Shown here piece after piece: positions 1-6,779 of a stretch of 12,374 nucleotides of DNA (position 1 is its first letter; each line of letters begins with the position of its first letter). This DNA comes from Schizophyllum amplum (Eukaryota > Basidiomycota > Agaricomycetes > Agaricales > Schizophyllaceae), in NCBI GenBank assembly GCA_007026445.1, contig VDMD01000302.1:1-12374 (forward strand), in the 5' to 3' direction. Made by a program: the position numbers and the translations under genes. A model generated the notes under the pieces. That model was not told the origin of the DNA and did no database searches. It was given only the letters and a program-made list of their open reading frames with translations.

Positions 1-465
1 TGTATCAGGTTCTATATAGTCTCCCCTAGTCACCTATGTAGTTCGTTTTGCCTATATCTGCCACAATACTATACAAATTAACAACGAGTACACATTGAGC
101 CTGTTACAGAGTATCTTACTCAACATATGGTATTCCAGTTAGCTGAGACCCATCCAAAGCCCCGATCCTTCAATGGTAGATCAGATAAATACTATCTACG
201 CATGTCTCACGGTAGAAAGGCCGCGATGTCTTACAATCGCGCCGCACGCGTGCAAATCGACGCGCAGCGCGCGAATTGACGCGACATGTGACGTGACGTG
301 ACGCGTCCACCCTTGCCTCTCATCACCACGTCGCCCGACCGTGTCCTCCCCATTTCAGTCACCGAAAAACTGCAAACGAGCGGAGCAACGACATCAGGGG
401 TGCGAGGGCTCATAGGAGCCCTCAAAGGTACGTGACAATGCTTCTGCCGTGGTATACATTACTGA
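1..465. other. Intergenic, no gene seen
   Basis: No reading frame here has coding character. The first 230 bases are AT-richer than the rest of the window. From about 236 to 306 the composition switches to CG-rich with repeated CGCG and TGACG words, including TGACGTGACGTGACGCG at 288-304. These could be CRE/bZIP-like sites, but no gene beside them can be supported. Confidence 0.5.
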
Positions 466-529
466 CGAAAATTTTCGCCGCCACTTGCAAACGCGTGCAC
501 GCACGTACCGCGTTGCGTGCGTTTGCAAG
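466..529. repeat. Palindrome plus hairpin-forming inverted repeat
   Basis: A perfect 12-bp palindrome, CGAAAATTTTCG, lies at 466-477. It is followed by a perfect 11-bp inverted repeat, CTTGCAAACGC at 484-494 and GCGTTTGCAAG at 519-529, with a 24-base loop. Allowing a two-base bulge, the stem continues outward through the flanking GCCGC/GCGGC. The function is unknown; it could be the end of a small palindromic element. Confidence 0.6.
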
Positions 530-596
530 CGGCGCATATTCTCAGCCTGCCTTGATCAAAGACGCCCGGCACCCGACCCTCCACACCATACACCAA

Positions 597-662
597 CCGA
601 GAACAACGCCCGCCGCCTTCATATCCCCACTGCGCAGTAGCCCGCCCCGCTCGCCCACCCCC
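597..662. repeat. Left arm of an imperfect inverted repeat around the hAT-type element
   Basis: The reverse complement of this stretch aligns with 1333-1398 over about 65 bases. The best-conserved core is ATGAAG.CGGCGGGCGT.GT.CTCG, and the alignment also includes a TGGGCGA word. The similarity was judged by eye, at roughly three-quarters identity with small gaps. The arms lie outside the target duplication of the 719-1332 element, so that element may have inserted into or next to an older inverted-repeat element. Confidence 0.45.
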
Positions 663-710
663 CAATGCCCCGTTACCACCTTCGCCAAGTGAGGTATAGG
701 GACATGAGGG

Positions 711-718
711 TGGGCGAA
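711..718 (+). repeat. Left 8-bp target-site duplication
   Basis: TGGGCGAA directly abuts the left terminal inverted repeat and is repeated exactly at 1333-1340. Eight bases is the hAT-superfamily duplication length. Confidence 0.85.
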
Positions 719-733
719 TAGTGTTGTGCGGGC
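719..733 (+). repeat. Left terminal inverted repeat of hAT-type element
   Basis: TAGTGTTGTGCGGGC matches the reverse complement of 1318-1332 at all 15 positions. Confidence 0.85.
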
Positions 734-850
734 CAGGGCAGGGCAGGGTATCGAGGGTTTGGGCAGGGCTTGACCGGGCAGGGTATCGTCCCAACCCAAG
801 CCCTAGCCTCAAGCCCTCGCGTGCCCAAGCCCGGGCAAGGCAGAGGCTTG
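734..850 (+). repeat. GGGCAGGG-rich subterminal repeats, left side
   Basis: Short degenerate copies of GGGCAGGG and related words recur just inside the left end of the hAT-type element. A matching cluster lies inside the right end (about 1196-1316). The G-run density would also allow G-quadruplex formation. This is typical of subterminal regions of hAT elements, but binding is inference. Confidence 0.5.
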
Positions 851-1317
851 CCCGGGGTTTCTCGGCATTTGCCGGGAGCATATCTCGCTGCATCTTTGCC
901 AACGCGGTATGCTCGGCAAAGCATAGTTCGGTCTCAGAACCTACATCAATGTTCTAGGGAGCGGGTATCGCATCAGGGTGGTCCTCAGCGGCGGAAGCGA
1001 AGGTAGCACACCGCGGTCACGTGCCTGTTCATCTCGCGGACCGCGTGCCGAATCCGCTGCCCGTATAAGTACGAGCTCAAGTTAAGCATGCGCACGAAGC
1101 ATTGTGTGCATGTTTGTAGCTCTTTTGAGCTCAAGAGCAATGAAATCTTACCATTTGACAGCTCTAGGACCTACAACAGGTTGCCCTAGGCAGTAGGCAG
1201 GGCAGGGGCAGAAAAAACTCAGGCCCTGGCCCCCCGGCCCTCTCGAGCCCTGAGCGGGCAGAGGGCAGGGTAGGGCTTTTTAGGGCAGGGTCGGGCGGGC
1301 AGCGGGCAATTGCCCTT

Positions 1318-1332
1318 GCCCGCACAACACTA
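1318..1332 (-). repeat. Right terminal inverted repeat of hAT-type element
   Basis: This is the exact reverse complement of 719-733. It ends immediately before the second TGGGCGAA. Confidence 0.85.
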
Positions 1333-1340
1333 TGGGCGAA
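1333..1340 (+). repeat. Right 8-bp target-site duplication
   Basis: TGGGCGAA, identical to 711-718. It also begins the right arm of the older inverted repeat (1333-1398), so it lies inside sequence that has a partner at 597-662. Confidence 0.85.
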
Positions 1341-1599
1341 CGAAGCGGTCGCTGACGCGCGTTAGGGAGCATGAAGACGGCGGGCGTGGTCCTCGCTTTC
1401 AATGTCGCCGCCGGCCCCCTCCTCCCGCGCGCCAAGCACATTGCAACATTCAGCTCTGCACGAGGGCACACTGCTGCCCGTGTCGGTGTCGCCTGCTAAT
1501 GCGTGCCCACGTCCAACCATACCCTCCCCTCACCCAGTCCCCATGCATTCCCTCAGCCCGCTGTGCTCACGCATGCAGGGGCTTATGCATTTTATTTAC

Positions 1600-1617
1600 A
1601 TATATATATATATATAT
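1600..1617. repeat. (AT)9 dinucleotide microsatellite
   Basis: An uninterrupted alternating AT tract in otherwise GC-rich DNA. It is likely to be length-variable. Confidence 0.9.
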
Positions 1618-1725
1618 TATGATTTTGACAACCTCCCCCGCAAAATGAGAGCAACGCGCGCCGTGCTGAGGACGGCGCAAGCCGGCCGCGACGGAGGCCC
1701 GCCCGGGTCGCGCGCCGAGGTCCGA

Positions 1726-1753
1726 GTCACGTGACTGTTCCGACCCGAATCCG
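1726..1753. promoter_or_regulatory. CACGTG palindrome module
   Basis: GTCACGTGAC at 1726-1735 is a perfect 10-bp palindrome centred on the bHLH E-box CACGTG. The longer word GTCACGTGACTGTTC, followed by CGAATCCG at 1746-1753, recurs with one mismatch inside the hAT-type element at 1016-1030 and 1049-1056. A regulatory role is inferred only from the motif. Confidence 0.4.
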
Positions 1754-2366
1754 GGTAGAATCGGGAATTCGCTCCTCGTTCTCTCCCACCATCTTCCCCG
1801 CTCTCTGCGCTGCCCTGCCGGTAGGTGGCTGGCCGTCGTCGTCAGACGCGGTCGCCGCCTGCTTCAGGGGTACGGCCTTTGGCGTCGCTCCCGCGCTGCG
1901 CCCAGCGCCGCGAGAGCGAACGGCGCGCCTTCTCCAACGACCCGCGCTTCCGATGACAACCCGCGACCCGCGCTAGCAACTGCGCGGTCCTCCACCTTCA
2001 CCAAGGACACCCGTCGTGCCCAGTCGCCGCGCCTACAGCCATGCGCGCATCCCGGGCCCGCTCCACACACCTCATCCATGCGCACGCCCCGGCAACGGAG
2101 TGCTCGCCGCCCGCCGGCCATCCCACACCTCCTCCCGACATTCCTCCTCGCGCGCTCAACGCCTATCATCCCTCCTGCCGTGCTATGGCATCCACCCCCA
2201 CCATCTGCATTGCAAGTGTTGCTGTTGAGGTCGGCCGCGACGACAGACAAGCAGCATCCGCCGAGGACGCACCATACCCGGTGCGGAATCCAGGTGTAGG
2301 GGTGGGCAGCGAGCAGCGCACGGGGCGAGCGGGCGGGCGGGCGAGGTAGCAGGTGGGTGAGGGATC

Positions 2367-2404
2367 GAGCAAGCATGCAGGGGGTGAGCAAGCATGCAGG
2401 GGGT
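2367..2404 (+). repeat. Two perfect 19-bp tandem copies
   Basis: The unit GAGCAAGCATGCAGGGGGT occurs at 2367-2385 and again at 2386-2404 without a mismatch. Confidence 0.9.
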
Positions 2405-2449
2405 GAGCGAGAGGGCGGGTGGGTAGGCGAGCGGGTAGGCGAGCGCGGC

Positions 2450-2534
2450 GGGTGGGTGAGCGCAGCGAGTGGGCGAGCACAGCGGGTGGGCGAGCGCGGC
2501 GGGTGGGCGAGCGCGGCGGGTGGGCGAGCGCGGC
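2450..2534 (+). repeat. 17-bp minisatellite, five copies
   Basis: The unit GGGTGGGCGAGCGCGGC is perfect at 2484-2500, 2501-2517 and 2518-2534. Diverged copies precede it at 2450-2466 and 2467-2483, and a partial copy follows from 2535. Confidence 0.9.
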
Positions 2535-2676
2535 GGGTGGGCGAACGAGCGAGCGCGATGGGTGGGTGGACGAGCGAGCGCGGTGGGTGGGCGAGCGCGG
2601 CGGGGCAGGGCGGGCGAGCGCGGCGGGGCAGGGCGGGCGAGCGCGGCGGGGCGGGGCGAGCGAGCCGGGGCGGGGC

Positions 2677-2780
2677 GGGGCGAGCGAGCGAGCCAGGTGG
2701 GCACGCCGAAAGCGAGCGGGGCGTGGGCGGGGCGAGCGAGCGAGCCAGGTGGGCACGCCGAAAGCGAGCGGGGCGTAGGC
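2677..2780 (+). repeat. 52-bp tandem duplication
   Basis: Positions 2677-2728 are repeated at 2729-2780 with a single mismatch (G at 2725, A at 2777). The near identity points to a recent duplication. Confidence 0.9.
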
Positions 2781-2955
2781 TGCGGCACGTGCAGAGGCGA
2801 GCGGGCGGGTGGCGGGCAGGAGCGAGCCGAACAGCACGGGAACAGCCGACAGGCAGGCCTGTAGGCGGGAGCTGCTGAGATTTGTAGCTACGACCTGTAG
2901 CTACGAGTGCAGTAGTTACTGTACAATAGTTATAGTAAAACATTGGAAGTCTGAG

Positions 2956-2992
2956 CCCTATGTTACTGGGCCTGTTAGCTAAAACCATAGGG
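2956..2992. repeat. 7-bp inverted repeat spanning the gag stop codon
   Basis: CCCTATG at 2956-2962 pairs perfectly with CATAGGG at 2986-2992 across a 23-base loop. The loop contains the gag stop codon (2979-2981). The stem is short and may be coincidental. Confidence 0.4.
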
Positions 2993-4484
2993 ACTGTAGT
3001 GCCCCACTGCCTCCATGCGTATCGTCCCCGAAAGCGTCCAAGGGGTTGTCGGTGATGTTCTCCTCCCATTGAATGGCGAGCTGGTTGTCGGTCATAATGT
3101 ACGTCGATCGGCCCAACGCTGGCTTGGGTACCGTACAGACTGGGTCTCCCCACATGTGTCCCGTCTGACGGCAGCCGAAGCATCGATTTTCGCGGCGGAG
3201 CTTGTCCATCTCGTCGCGCGAGAGGCCGACCATTTGGCGCATTGTGACGCGGTTGTTGGAGGGCCGTCGATCGTAGTTCGCCAGCGGTGCGGGGGAGGTG
3301 TTTTGTACGGGAGGAGAAGGGACCGTTGGGGCCGTGAATCGAGGTTGAGCGGTCTGCTGCGGGGAACGGGGGTTATTGGCGGGTGTGGATTCGAAGCGCC
3401 TGGCGAGGCGTGGTTGTGTGACGGGAGTTGGCGACAGAGTCTTTGTTAGCTGCGCGATCTGCAGCTGGTGCGCCTCCCGCTTCTGTCGGTCCTGCCAGTA
3501 CTTGTTGTCCAACACCGTGTACAGGGCCTTGCTTTCCTCGAAGTTCCTCGGCGACGGTGCGTATTGAGCTCCCACTGTCAGGCGTTCGGGGATGCATTCT
3601 TCGAGGCGTGACATCCAATGCGCTTCATTGAAGCCGGTTTGTTGCGCAAGACTTTCGAATCCGACAATGAACGACGTGAATCGGTCGTCGGCCGTCATGG
3701 TGATGGTGTTGTACTGGGATCGTGCCTCCGCTTGCGGGTCGGCGAGGTCGAACTGTCTCGCGAATACGTTGATGAACGCGTCGTAGTCGTGGAGGGCCGG
3801 GTCGTTGGGGCGGTACGTCTCCAGGTTCTGCCAATGGTCGCGCGCCAGGTCTGTCATGTACGAAACCGCAAAGAGTATCCTGGCGCGCTGAGTGGCGTAG
3901 GTGCGAGGTTTGGCGCGGAAGTGGAGGTGTACCGAGTCAACCCACTCGCGCCAGCGTTTGGGGTCCCTACCCGAGAACTTTTCTGGACGAGCAATCTCAC
4001 GTTGTTTCTCCTGCGTCAACTCGTCATGAATGCGTCGTTTCTCTTCCTCGCGCCTTCGCCTTTCTTCCGCTCTCTCTCTCTCCTCCTCCTGGCAGCGTGG
4101 GTCAGGGCCGTTTTGTTGAGTTCCTTGACGTATCGCTTGGGCGAGATATTGTATCAGCGTCGCGCCGGCGATGTCCATGGGTTGTCCCGCTGGTGGCGGT
4201 GGGCCGTAATAACCGCCTGGTGGTCCTGCTGGTGGTCCTCCTGGTGGGCCTCCCGGCGGTCCTCCTGGTGGGCCTCCCAGCGGTCCTCCTGGTGGGCCTC
4301 CCGGCGGTCCTCCTGGTGGTCCTCCTGGTGGTCCCCCTGGTGGTCCTCCTCCTGGGGGTCCCCACGGCTGTCCGCCTGGCGGGCCAGTTGGCATATGCGG
4401 CGGCGGCAACGGCGGCAATGGCGGTGGAGGCGGAGGTGGCATGTTCGTAGGCCCTGTAAACGTCGGTTGCGAAGGGTACGTGGC
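2979..4484 (-). CDS. gag: Gag polyprotein, C-terminal part (capsid domain and zinc knuckle)
   Basis: This is the structural protein of a Ty3/gypsy element, which packages the element RNA in cytoplasmic particles. Counting from the Met at 4442, there is a PGG-rich stretch (residues 20-77), a Glu/Arg-rich probable coiled coil (118-150) and a Retrotrans_gag-type domain (about 153-300). That domain shows F-S-G-R-D...W..W, a conserved ILFAVSYM segment and A..HW. A CCHC knuckle lies at residues 421-436 (3135-3182). Its spacing is CX2CX4HX6C instead of the usual CX2CX4HX4C. The frame is open upstream of 4442 to about 4610, and the register joins the preceding segment near 4482-4487 by a one-base shift. 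It ends at a TAG at 2979-2981. The family call is firm; whether the product is functional is doubtful because of the frame breaks. Confidence 0.85.
   Translation of the reverse strand, partial: ATYPSQPTFTGPTNMPPPPPPPLPPLPPPHMPTGPPGGQPWGPPGGGPPGGPPGGPPGGPPGGPPGGPLGGPPGGPPGGPPGGPPAGPPGGYYGPPPPAGQPMDIAGATLIQYLAQAIRQGTQQNGPDPRCQEEERERAEERRRREEEKRRIHDELTQEKQREIARPEKFSGRDPKRWREWVDSVHLHFRAKPRTYATQRARILFAVSYMTDLARDHWQNLETYRPNDPALHDYDAFINVFARQFDLADPQAEARSQYNTITMTADDRFTSFIVGFESLAQQTGFNEAHWMSRLEECIPERLTVGAQYAPSPRNFEESKALYTVLDNKYWQDRQKREAHQLQIAQLTKTLSPTPVTQPRLARRFESTPANNPRSPQQTAQPRFTAPTVPSPPVQNTSPAPLANYDRRPSNNRVTMRQMVGLSRDEMDKLRRENRCFGCRQTGHMWGDPVCTVPKPALGRSTYIMTDNQLAIQWEENITDNPLDAFGDDTHGGSGALQSLWF
4212..4385 (-). 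repeat. Minisatellite encoding PGG repeats in gag
   Basis: Reiterated 12-base units of the GGTCCTCCTGGT type on the plus strand encode Pro-Gly-Gly-Pro repeats on the minus strand. The 12-base period keeps the frame, so copy-number change would alter length but not register. The region is likely disordered in the protein. Confidence 0.8.
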
Positions 4485-4634
4485 GGCTGCTGTGGTGGTG
4501 GAGGCGGTGCACGAGTCGACAGGGGTTGATTTGAAACTCCTACCGGGACCGACTCGTCGTTGCGCAATACGGATGAGTACGGTTGTTGAACGTATCCTGC
4601 AGCTCGACGCAGAGGTGAGCGCAGAGGTATCGGG
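4484..4634 (-). CDS. Gag polyprotein, short linker segment in a different frame
   Basis: Between the segment ending near 4634 and the capsid-bearing segment, the best protein sense lies in a third frame, reading ...GYVQQPYSSVLRNDES and then a poly-Pro/Gln stretch. The frame entering it changes by one base near the G run at 4632-4635. The frame leaving it changes by one base near 4482-4487. Both changes are in the same direction. The boundaries are inferred from amino-acid character only. Confidence 0.45.
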
Positions 4635-5728
4635 GAGGCGCCGCCCTTCGCGGGTTATTGAGTAGTCGCTGGGCTAGCTCCGATGGGGTACGTGGTATCG
4701 GCGCGTGTGGTTCTGGGGGGTTCGAGTCGCGAAGACGTTGAGGATTTGCATCTCCTGTTCCTCCCACATCCCCCCCGAGAGCTCCTCCATACTGTCTGCT
4801 CGTGTCGCCTACATGCGTGCGTGCGCCTATGTAGGGCGGGGTGGATAGCGCTCGCGCTGGGGGTTCGGCGAGCGGTACGGGTAGTTGTTGAGTTGGGTCG
4901 TAAAACGTAACTCCTTGTACCCGTCGATCCGTTTGAGCGTCGTTAAAGGGAGGCGGCGCCGCGCGCAGTCCATTCGGAGTGATGGATCCGAAGCGTAGCG
5001 TCTGCAGTCGGTTCCCTCGCTCGACGGTAGCGTGCGCCTGCCTTGTTCGTTCTCGCTCCTCCTCGTCTCGCATGGCGATATGCGGCGGGGTGTCTAGTCG
5101 CGTAAGCTCGATATCTTGCGCCGCTTGTGTACGCCTGACGATAGACGACGAGGGTGAGGTCGCCACCATCGTTGCGGTCGACTGACGTGATGACGGGCGT
5201 GGGCGAGTGGGCGCGCCGTCACTGCCATAGTCGAGGTCGGTGATCTCCCGTGTATCGTCCGTCAGCGGTGGGACTATCACTCGCCGTTGTGGCTCCGGTT
5301 GCAACCGATCCGTAGTCCAGAGCGTCGACTGTCGACGTTCTTGAACCGGGATATGTCCTAGTCGGATATTGGCGGTGCTAGCGACATCTTCGTGAGGTCT
5401 GCGACGAGCTAGCGACGTCTCCGGACTGGCGAAATCGGTAGATTGCTCGCGTTGTTGGTGACTTTCTGGAGTTCGGTCCCGTCGGTCTTGCGAGGTCTCG
5501 CTGATCTCGAACTGGTTCTGCTCGACGTAGCCCGGAGCTGGCCATGGATACGAGTGACGCGAGACACTTGTCTCGATGACGATGGGTTCTCTGTCCACCG
5601 TAATGAAGGACACGCCGTCGCTCATGAGCATCTGGAGGGGCGCCTGCGCGGTCCGTTCGGCGCGACCGACCAGGTCGGTGAGATCGAAATCTTCGAACCG
5701 AATGTCGTTGTTGTCCGGGATATCGCGG
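4634..5728 (-). CDS. Gag polyprotein, central disordered segment
   Basis: An open frame of about 365 codons, rich in Arg, Pro, Ser, Thr and Gln, with no recognised domain. It starts from the DNNDIRFEDFDLTDL stretch just right of position 5631, so the first Met in this frame (5631) is probably not a real start. It runs to a stop at 4540, but coding sense is lost by about 4634. It follows the LTR-proximal segments in order and polarity, so I read it as the middle of one long gag. An independent protein is possible but less likely, since no promoter or start context is visible. Confidence 0.6.
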
Positions 5729-5984
5729 GTTGCTCGAGTAGATCAGCGAATTCTCGCATGAACCGTGGATCGTTGAAGAGCGGGATGTGTCGAGTTCGAG
5801 CGTGTCCCCGTAAGAAGCTAACAGCGAAAAAGCGAAGCCATAGTACCACTGTTTCGAACCCGTCTAGGAGATCCGTCGGGACTTCAGCGTTCGCGTGTTC
5901 TCCCAATAGTCGGAATAGTCGCCACGCCTCTTGGCCCGACCACGTGGCGTTGCGAGCGGGTCTTGTCGCGCCTGGAAGCGTGGT
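5728..5984 (-). CDS. Gag polyprotein, helical segment
   Basis: About 85 codons. The stretch has good amphipathic and hydrophobic-helix character, reading GQEAWRLFRLLGEHAN, then ...LWLRFFAVSFL..., then RFMREFADLLEQ. It is likely a folded or membrane/matrix-like module in an otherwise disordered N-terminal half. Entry from the preceding frame needs a one-base shift near 5981-5987. A 167-base intron (6138-5972) with a GTACGC donor and TTCCAG acceptor would also keep frame. Exit to the next frame needs a one-base shift near 5727-5729 (CCC on the minus strand). Confidence 0.55.
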
Positions 5985-6457
5985 GGGCTGGGAGGTAGGG
6001 GATTTTGCATGGCGGGGGTAGAGGTATAGTCGGCTTGACTAAGGTGGAGGGATGGGTATGTCGATAAGGGAGCGGGCCCTCGAGATCTATTCAGATCGAC
6101 AGGCGCAGCGAGGCTCGCGATCGACATGTTTTGCGTACCTCCCCATCCGCCCGAAGGAGGCCACGGGGCGTAGGAGGGGTATTGGGTACCGTAAGCCGCT
6201 GGGCTGGTCCACGGAGTTTGGGCTTGATTGCCCGGGGTCTGGTACATGCTTCCAGTTGCTTGTGTTGGCGCGGGCGCGTAGCCGGTCGTCGTTCCTTGAG
6301 GATTGGCGGGGATACTCCCGATCGGGATGAATGCCGAATCTGTGGGAAGCGGAACGGGGCCCGAATGTCCGCGGCGTGTGATGGTGTCGGATGTCCGCGG
6401 GGCGTTGCGCCTCGCGTTTTGCTGCTCTTCCTCTTGGAGGAACGTGTAAGTAGCCAT
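5984..6457 (-). CDS. Gag polyprotein, N-terminal segment
   Basis: The start Met at 6457 is the first ATG after the LTR and primer site, with only a 25-base leader. That is the usual layout for gypsy gag and supports this start. About 158 residues follow, Pro/Ser/Thr/Gln/Tyr-rich and probably disordered, beginning MATYTFLQEEEQQ. The frame stays open to 5864 but loses protein sense after about 5984. Together with the later segments, gag would be about 1,160 residues. That is long for this family; most of the N-terminal half is unrelated to anything I recognise. Confidence 0.6.
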
Positions 6458-6482
6458 TCGCCTTTCGTAACCTCGTCGGGTG

Positions 6483-6494
6483 AGACTTAGTATT
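6483..6494 (-). promoter_or_regulatory. Self-complementary primer-binding site
   Basis: On the minus strand AATACTAAGTCT lies one base after the LTR end. It does not begin with TGG, so it does not match a tRNA 3' CCA end. It is a perfect 12-base complement of AGACTTAGTATT inside the LTR (plus-strand 6664-6675). The geometry is right: the 3' end of the LTR-derived strand would pair next to the LTR boundary and prime synthesis into it. This is how Tf1/sushi-type elements prime. Chance of a 12-base match in a 284-bp LTR is about 2 in 100,000. Confidence 0.75.
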
Positions 6495-6495
6495 A

Positions 6496-6779
6496 TGTTA
6501 GGCTCGGCTCAGGTCATCGAGGACGTCGACGGCACAGACGCGTGGGCGACGAGGTGGTACTCGGCGAACGGACGCGGATGGGCCGGGGCGGTCGAGAGGA
6601 CTGGAACGAGATAGAATAGAACAGAGAGTCGAGAGAGTATGGTAAACGAGGCGAGTCAACGAAAATACTAAGTCTAAGGAGGGCCTCATGTAAGGAGGCC
6701 TGCTATGTACTGTAGTCCATGTGGAAGCATGTGCTAGTAGTCAGAGATAAGATAAGTGGGAAAGAGAAGGGTCATAACA
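6496..6779 (-). repeat. 5' long terminal repeat (284 bp)
   Basis: On the minus strand it begins TGTTATGACCC at 6779 and ends GAGCCTAACA at 6496, giving TG...CA ends and a 5-bp terminal inverted repeat TGTTA/TAACA. If the self-priming model holds, transcription starts near 6675, giving a U3 of about 104 bp. Just upstream of that point lies a 6-bp hairpin, GGCCTC at 6682-6687 and GAGGCC at 6695-6700, and CCTCCTTA occurs twice. No clear TATA box is seen. A pyrimidine-rich stretch follows at about 6590-6630. No second copy of this LTR is in the window, so the end assignments rest on motifs. Confidence 0.75.

Larger units (their letters stand above)
719..1332. mobile_element. Non-autonomous hAT-type DNA transposon (MITE), complete
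   Basis: The element is 614 bp long. Its ends are a perfect 15-bp inverted repeat, TAGTGTTGTGCGGGC at 719-733 and the complement at 1318-1332, flanked by a perfect 8-bp direct repeat TGGGCGAA. The TAGTG terminus fits the hAT consensus YARNG, and hAT transposases make 8-bp duplications. Inside each end there are repeated GGGCAGGG-type words (about 730-850 and 1196-1316), which could be subterminal transposase-binding sites. The centre (about 900-1180) holds CACGTG, two GAGCTCAAG copies and a TATAAG-like word, but no transposase reading frame. It therefore depends on an autonomous hAT copy elsewhere. The intact duplication and perfect inverted repeats suggest a fairly recent insertion. Confidence 0.85.
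1341..2290. other. No supported gene; promoter-like GC-rich region
   Basis: Open frames exist on both strands but all have the Arg/Pro/Ala/Cys-rich composition expected of chance frames in high-GC DNA. None shows a recognisable domain. There is an (AT)9 tract at 1600-1617 and a CACGTG palindrome at 1726-1735. Pyrimidine-rich DNA follows at about 1775-1805, which could be a promoter and leader for a plus-strand gene. No convincing coding exon follows before the minisatellites begin. Confidence 0.45.
2290..2830. repeat. GC-rich tandem-repeat block
   Basis: This block is built mainly from GGCGAGCG-type words. Several nested arrays are visible, listed separately at 2367-2404, 2450-2534 and 2677-2780, plus units of about 23 bp near 2598-2645. 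Long frames run through it on both strands and give Gly/Arg/Ala-rich or Pro/Arg/Ala-rich translations. Because the 17-bp unit is not a multiple of three, the frame rotates between copies. That argues against coding. Confidence 0.8.
2880..6779 (-). mobile_element. Truncated Ty3/gypsy LTR retrotransposon (5' LTR and gag only)
   Basis: Read on the minus strand, the element starts at 6779 with an LTR (to 6496), then a self-complementary primer site (6494-6483). The gag start codon follows at 6457, only 25 bases further on, and gag ends at 2979. Beyond that point the coding character fades by about 2880 and GC-rich minisatellites begin. Protease is at most vestigial. Reverse transcriptase, RNase H, integrase and the 3' LTR are not in the window. 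The copy cannot move on its own. It could be a 3'-deleted remnant or a gag-only non-autonomous type. The base next to the LTR begins ATGTC (6780-6784), a candidate half of a 5-bp target duplication whose partner is not visible. The left boundary is approximate. Confidence 0.8.

Noticed and set aside
81..280. Plus-strand frame reading PKPRSFNGRSDKYYL, faintly gag-like
   Set aside because: Short, with no other gag features, and it runs into CG-rich sequence. A single F-N-G resemblance is not enough.
459..902. 147-codon minus-strand frame
   Set aside because: It crosses the hAT-type element boundary and its G-rich repeats; the composition is that of chance GC-rich translation.
1600..1617. AT tract as a replication origin or TATA promoter
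   Set aside because: It is a simple microsatellite with no supporting context.
2979..2981. Readthrough of the gag TAG (context TAG CTA) into pol
   Set aside because: The same frame stops again after six codons, so readthrough would add nothing.
1864..3183. 439-codon minus-strand frame, and plus-strand Gly/Arg frames over 2357-2878
   Set aside because: Most of it is translation of minisatellites whose unit length is not a multiple of three. The right end overlaps gag in another frame. No domain is seen.
3618..4529. 303-codon plus-strand frame opposite gag
   Set aside because: It is the antisense shadow of the capsid domain and PGG repeats (Trp/Ser-rich), with no independent evidence.
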